Origin: CAIXMG01 sp964628065
GTDB lineage: Bacteria; Patescibacteriota; Minisyncoccia; Phycocordibacterales; UBA1006
Assembly (NCBI GenBank): GCA_964628065.1
Contig: CAZVLM010000014.1
Span: forward strand, 1 to 21,726
Direction: 5' to 3'
DNA length: 21,726 nucleotides
The translations under genes were made by a program, and so were the position numbers. The number at the start of each line of letters is the position of its first letter. Positions within the stretch are counted from its first letter, which is position 1. Below are positions 19,465 through 21,726 of this stretch, one piece after another. The notes beneath the pieces were generated by a model. That model did no database searches and had not been told where the DNA came from. It saw only the letters and a list, made by a program, of their open reading frames with translations.

Positions 19465-21615
19465 ATGAATCGAGATTACCCATTGGAAAAGACACGAAAC
19501 TTTGGAGTCATTGCCCACATCGACGCGGGTAAAACAACTACTTCAGAGCGAATTTTGTTCTACACCGGAATGTCCCACAAAATTGGAGAAGTGCACGAAG
19601 GTGCGGCTACCATGGACTGGATGGAACAGGAAAAAGAGCGAGGAATTACTATTACATCGGCGGCTACGACTTGTTTTTGGACGCCGACATATGTTGCTGA
19701 CAAGAAAGATACAGCTAAAAAGTACCGATTTAACGTAATCGATACCCCGGGACACATCGACTTCACCATTGAAGTACGACGATCACTTCGAGTGCTCGAC
19801 GGTGCGTTGGTAGTATTCGACGGAGTGGCGGGAGTAGAGCCACAGTCAGAAACAAACTGGCGATACGCTGACGAAGGAAAGGTGCCACGAATCTGCTTCA
19901 TCAACAAGCTTGATCGAACCGGAGCATCATTCGAGCGATCATTCGCATCAATCCTAGATCGACTTACAAAGAATGCGGTTCGATTCCAGATTCCAATTGG
20001 AGAAGAAGAAAACATGCAGGGAGTAGTTGATCTTCTTAAAATGAAGGCGTACTACTTTGAAGGAAACATGGGTTCTGATGTAGTTGAAAAGGAAATTCCT
20101 GAAAATCTTAAAGCAGATGCTGAAAAGTATCATGCAATCCTTATTGAAAAAATCGTTGAACACGATGAGGCAATGATGATGGAATTCCTAGAAGGAAAGA
20201 CAGAATTCGATATCGACGCACTCAAGAAAGTGGCACGAAAGGCGACGATTGCAAACGACCTTGTTCCCGTATTTACAGGAACAGCACTTAAAAACAAGGG
20301 AGTTCAGCTCGCGCTCGACGCAGTGGTTGACTACCTTCCGGCGCCAACAGATCTTCCATCAAACAAGGGAACAAACCCTGACACAGGAGCAATCGAAGAA
20401 CGAAAAGCTTCTGACAGTGAACCATTGTCCGCGCTTGCCTTCAAGGTAGCAACTGATCCATTCGTAGGACAGTTGATTTTCTTCCGAGTCTACTCTGGAA
20501 CATTGGAAGCAGGTTCATATATCTTGAACACACGAACAGGAAACAAGGAACGAATCGGACGAATTCTTCGAATGCACGCAAATGAACGAGAAGAAGTGAA
20601 GAAAGTATTCGCAGGAGAAATCGCAGCGGCAGTAGGATTGAAAGATACTACTACGTCAGACACTCTTTGTGATCCAGAACACCCAATCGTATTGGAAGAA
20701 ATCAAGATTCCAGAACCAGTAGTAAGTCTTAAGATTGAACCAAAAACGAAGGCTGACCAGGAAAAAATGGGTATGGCTCTTAACCGGCTTGCGGCAGAAG
20801 ACCCAACCTTCCGAGTTACAACCGACCCTGAAACATCAGATACGATTATCTGGGGAATGGGAGAACTTCACCTCGACATTATTGTTGATCGAATGAAGCG
20901 AGAGTTCGCAGTAGAGGCCAATGTAGGACGACCTCAGGTAGCTTACAAGGAAACGATTACAGGAACCGCTGAAGTTGATAACAAATATGTTAAGCAGTCA
21001 GGAGGTAAAGGACAGTATGGACATGTTAAGATTCGAATCAAGCCAATGGATCTTACTGTTGACCCTGAAGATCTTCCAAAGAACGTTAAACGATCTGAAG
21101 GATTTGAATTCATCAACAACATTAAGGGAGGTGTTATTCCACAGGAATTCATCGCGCCAGTTGAAAAAGGTCTTAAGGAAGGAATGCAGCGAGGAGTACT
21201 CGCTGGATACCAGATGGTTAACATTTCAGCTGATCTCTTCGACGGTTCGTACCACGATGTAGACTCAAGTGAAATTGCCTTTAAGGTTGCAGCGTCTCAG
21301 GCTATGCAGGAAGCGCTTGCGAAGGCTCAGCCAGTAATTCTCGAACCGATGATGAAGGTAGAAGTAACCATCCCAGAAAAATTCTTGGGAGACATTACTG
21401 GAAACGTTTCATCAAAGCGAGGTATTATTGAAGGAGTAGATGACCGAGGCATGGTGAAAGCAGTGAAGGCAATTATGCCACTTTCAGAAATGTTCGGATA
21501 CATGAACTCACTTCGATCAATGACTGAAGGACGAGGATCATTCACGATGGAATTCACCCGATACGACATCGTTCCACGAAACGTAGCGGACGAGATCATC
21601 AAGAATCGAAAATAA
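19465..21615 (+). CDS. fusA: Elongation factor G
   Basis: 716 aa, full length. EF-G moves tRNA and mRNA through the ribosome using GTP. Motifs: P-loop AHIDAGKTT (residues 17-25), switch RGITITSAATT, DTPGHIDF, NKLDR; then domain II (GQLIFFRVYSGTLEAG), domain III-IV (GGKGQYGHV, PVEKGLKEGMQRG) and domain V ending with TMEFTRYDIVPRN. It starts MNRDYPLEKTRNFGVIAHI. It stands alone with its own promoter and a strong terminator, instead of following rpsG as is usual. Arg codons are nearly all CGA and Gln codons CAG. Confidence 0.98.
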   Translation: MNRDYPLEKTRNFGVIAHIDAGKTTTSERILFYTGMSHKIGEVHEGAATMDWMEQEKERGITITSAATTCFWTPTYVADKKDTAKKYRFNVIDTPGHIDFTIEVRRSLRVLDGALVVFDGVAGVEPQSETNWRYADEGKVPRICFINKLDRTGASFERSFASILDRLTKNAVRFQIPIGEEENMQGVVDLLKMKAYYFEGNMGSDVVEKEIPENLKADAEKYHAILIEKIVEHDEAMMMEFLEGKTEFDIDALKKVARKATIANDLVPVFTGTALKNKGVQLALDAVVDYLPAPTDLPSNKGTNPDTGAIEERKASDSEPLSALAFKVATDPFVGQLIFFRVYSGTLEAGSYILNTRTGNKERIGRILRMHANEREEVKKVFAGEIAAAVGLKDTTTSDTLCDPEHPIVLEEIKIPEPVVSLKIEPKTKADQEKMGMALNRLAAEDPTFRVTTDPETSDTIIWGMGELHLDIIVDRMKREFAVEANVGRPQVAYKETITGTAEVDNKYVKQSGGKGQYGHVKIRIKPMDLTVDPEDLPKNVKRSEGFEFINNIKGGVIPQEFIAPVEKGLKEGMQRGVLAGYQMVNISADLFDGSYHDVDSSEIAFKVAASQAMQEALAKAQPVILEPMMKVEVTIPEKFLGDITGNVSSKRGIIEGVDDRGMVKAVKAIMPLSEMFGYMNSLRSMTEGRGSFTMEFTRYDIVPRNVADEIIKNRK

Positions 21616-21634
21616 GAATCGCAACAATTTGCAC

Positions 21635-21668
21635 ATAAAACACCCGGTACTTATACCGGGTGTTTTAT
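21635..21668. terminator. Terminator after fusA
   Basis: A perfect 15-bp stem (21635-21649 with 21654-21668), loop CTTA, with A and T runs that suit both directions. Confidence 0.95.
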
Positions 21669-21726
21669 TTAGTTTTTCCAAATTTCGTAAATCTTATTTT
21701 CCCATACTTTCTTAAATCCGAAGCGT

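Noticed and set aside
1..21726. CRISPR array or rRNA/tRNA genes
   Set aside because: No regularly spaced repeats and no rRNA- or tRNA-like stretch seen on reading both strands.

Overview
The window looks like a chromosomal segment from a small-genome Candidate Phyla Radiation (Patescibacteria) bacterium, probably Parcubacteria-like. This is inferred from short and divergent ribosomal proteins, no L29 gene between L16 and S17, very tight intergenic spacing without Shine-Dalgarno sequences, a ComEC fragment, a DUF559 gene and several short toxin-antitoxin modules. Lineage assignment from one window is tentative. There is a 100-N assembly gap at 11767-11866.

Layout. 1-2371: the C-terminal membrane part of ComEC, an unknown protein with two DnaA-domain-IV-like segments, and a membrane-anchored SIMPL (DUF541) protein. 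2448-2996: a DUF559 endonuclease-like gene enclosed by a perfect 55-bp inverted repeat. 2998-6505: a promoter, EF-Tu, S10, L3, L4 and L23, closed by a terminator. 6525-10076: a first block of accessory genes (methyltransferase-like, unknown helical protein, TraB/Tiki-like protein, HigBA-like toxin-antitoxin pair). 10079-11091: L2 with its own promoter and terminator. 11140-12414: a second accessory block (HicBA-like pair, unknown gene cut by the gap). 12416-15937: a promoter, a long structured leader, then S19, L22, S3, L16, S17, L14, L24 and L5 and a strong terminator. 15984-16322: a small coiled-coil gene. 16335-17470: S12 and S7. 17480-19344: an exported unknown protein on the minus strand and a Doc-type toxin with a short upstream partner. 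19383-21668: EF-G with its own promoter and terminator.

The genes are those of the usual str-S10-spc superoperon, but the order is permuted (S12, S7 and EF-G lie downstream of L5 instead of upstream of tuf) and the cluster is cut into independent transcription units. In three places toxin-antitoxin modules and other accessory genes sit between the pieces. Each ribosomal segment after a break has a good sigma70-type promoter, and most have 100-210 nt leaders with clear hairpins; the accessory genes have -10 boxes only 6-9 nt before the start codon, which suggests leaderless mRNAs. The translation genes also have a distinct codon choice (Arg CGA, Gln CAG). All three toxin families are known to act on translation, and Doc's known target, EF-Tu, is encoded in the same window with the target threonine conserved.
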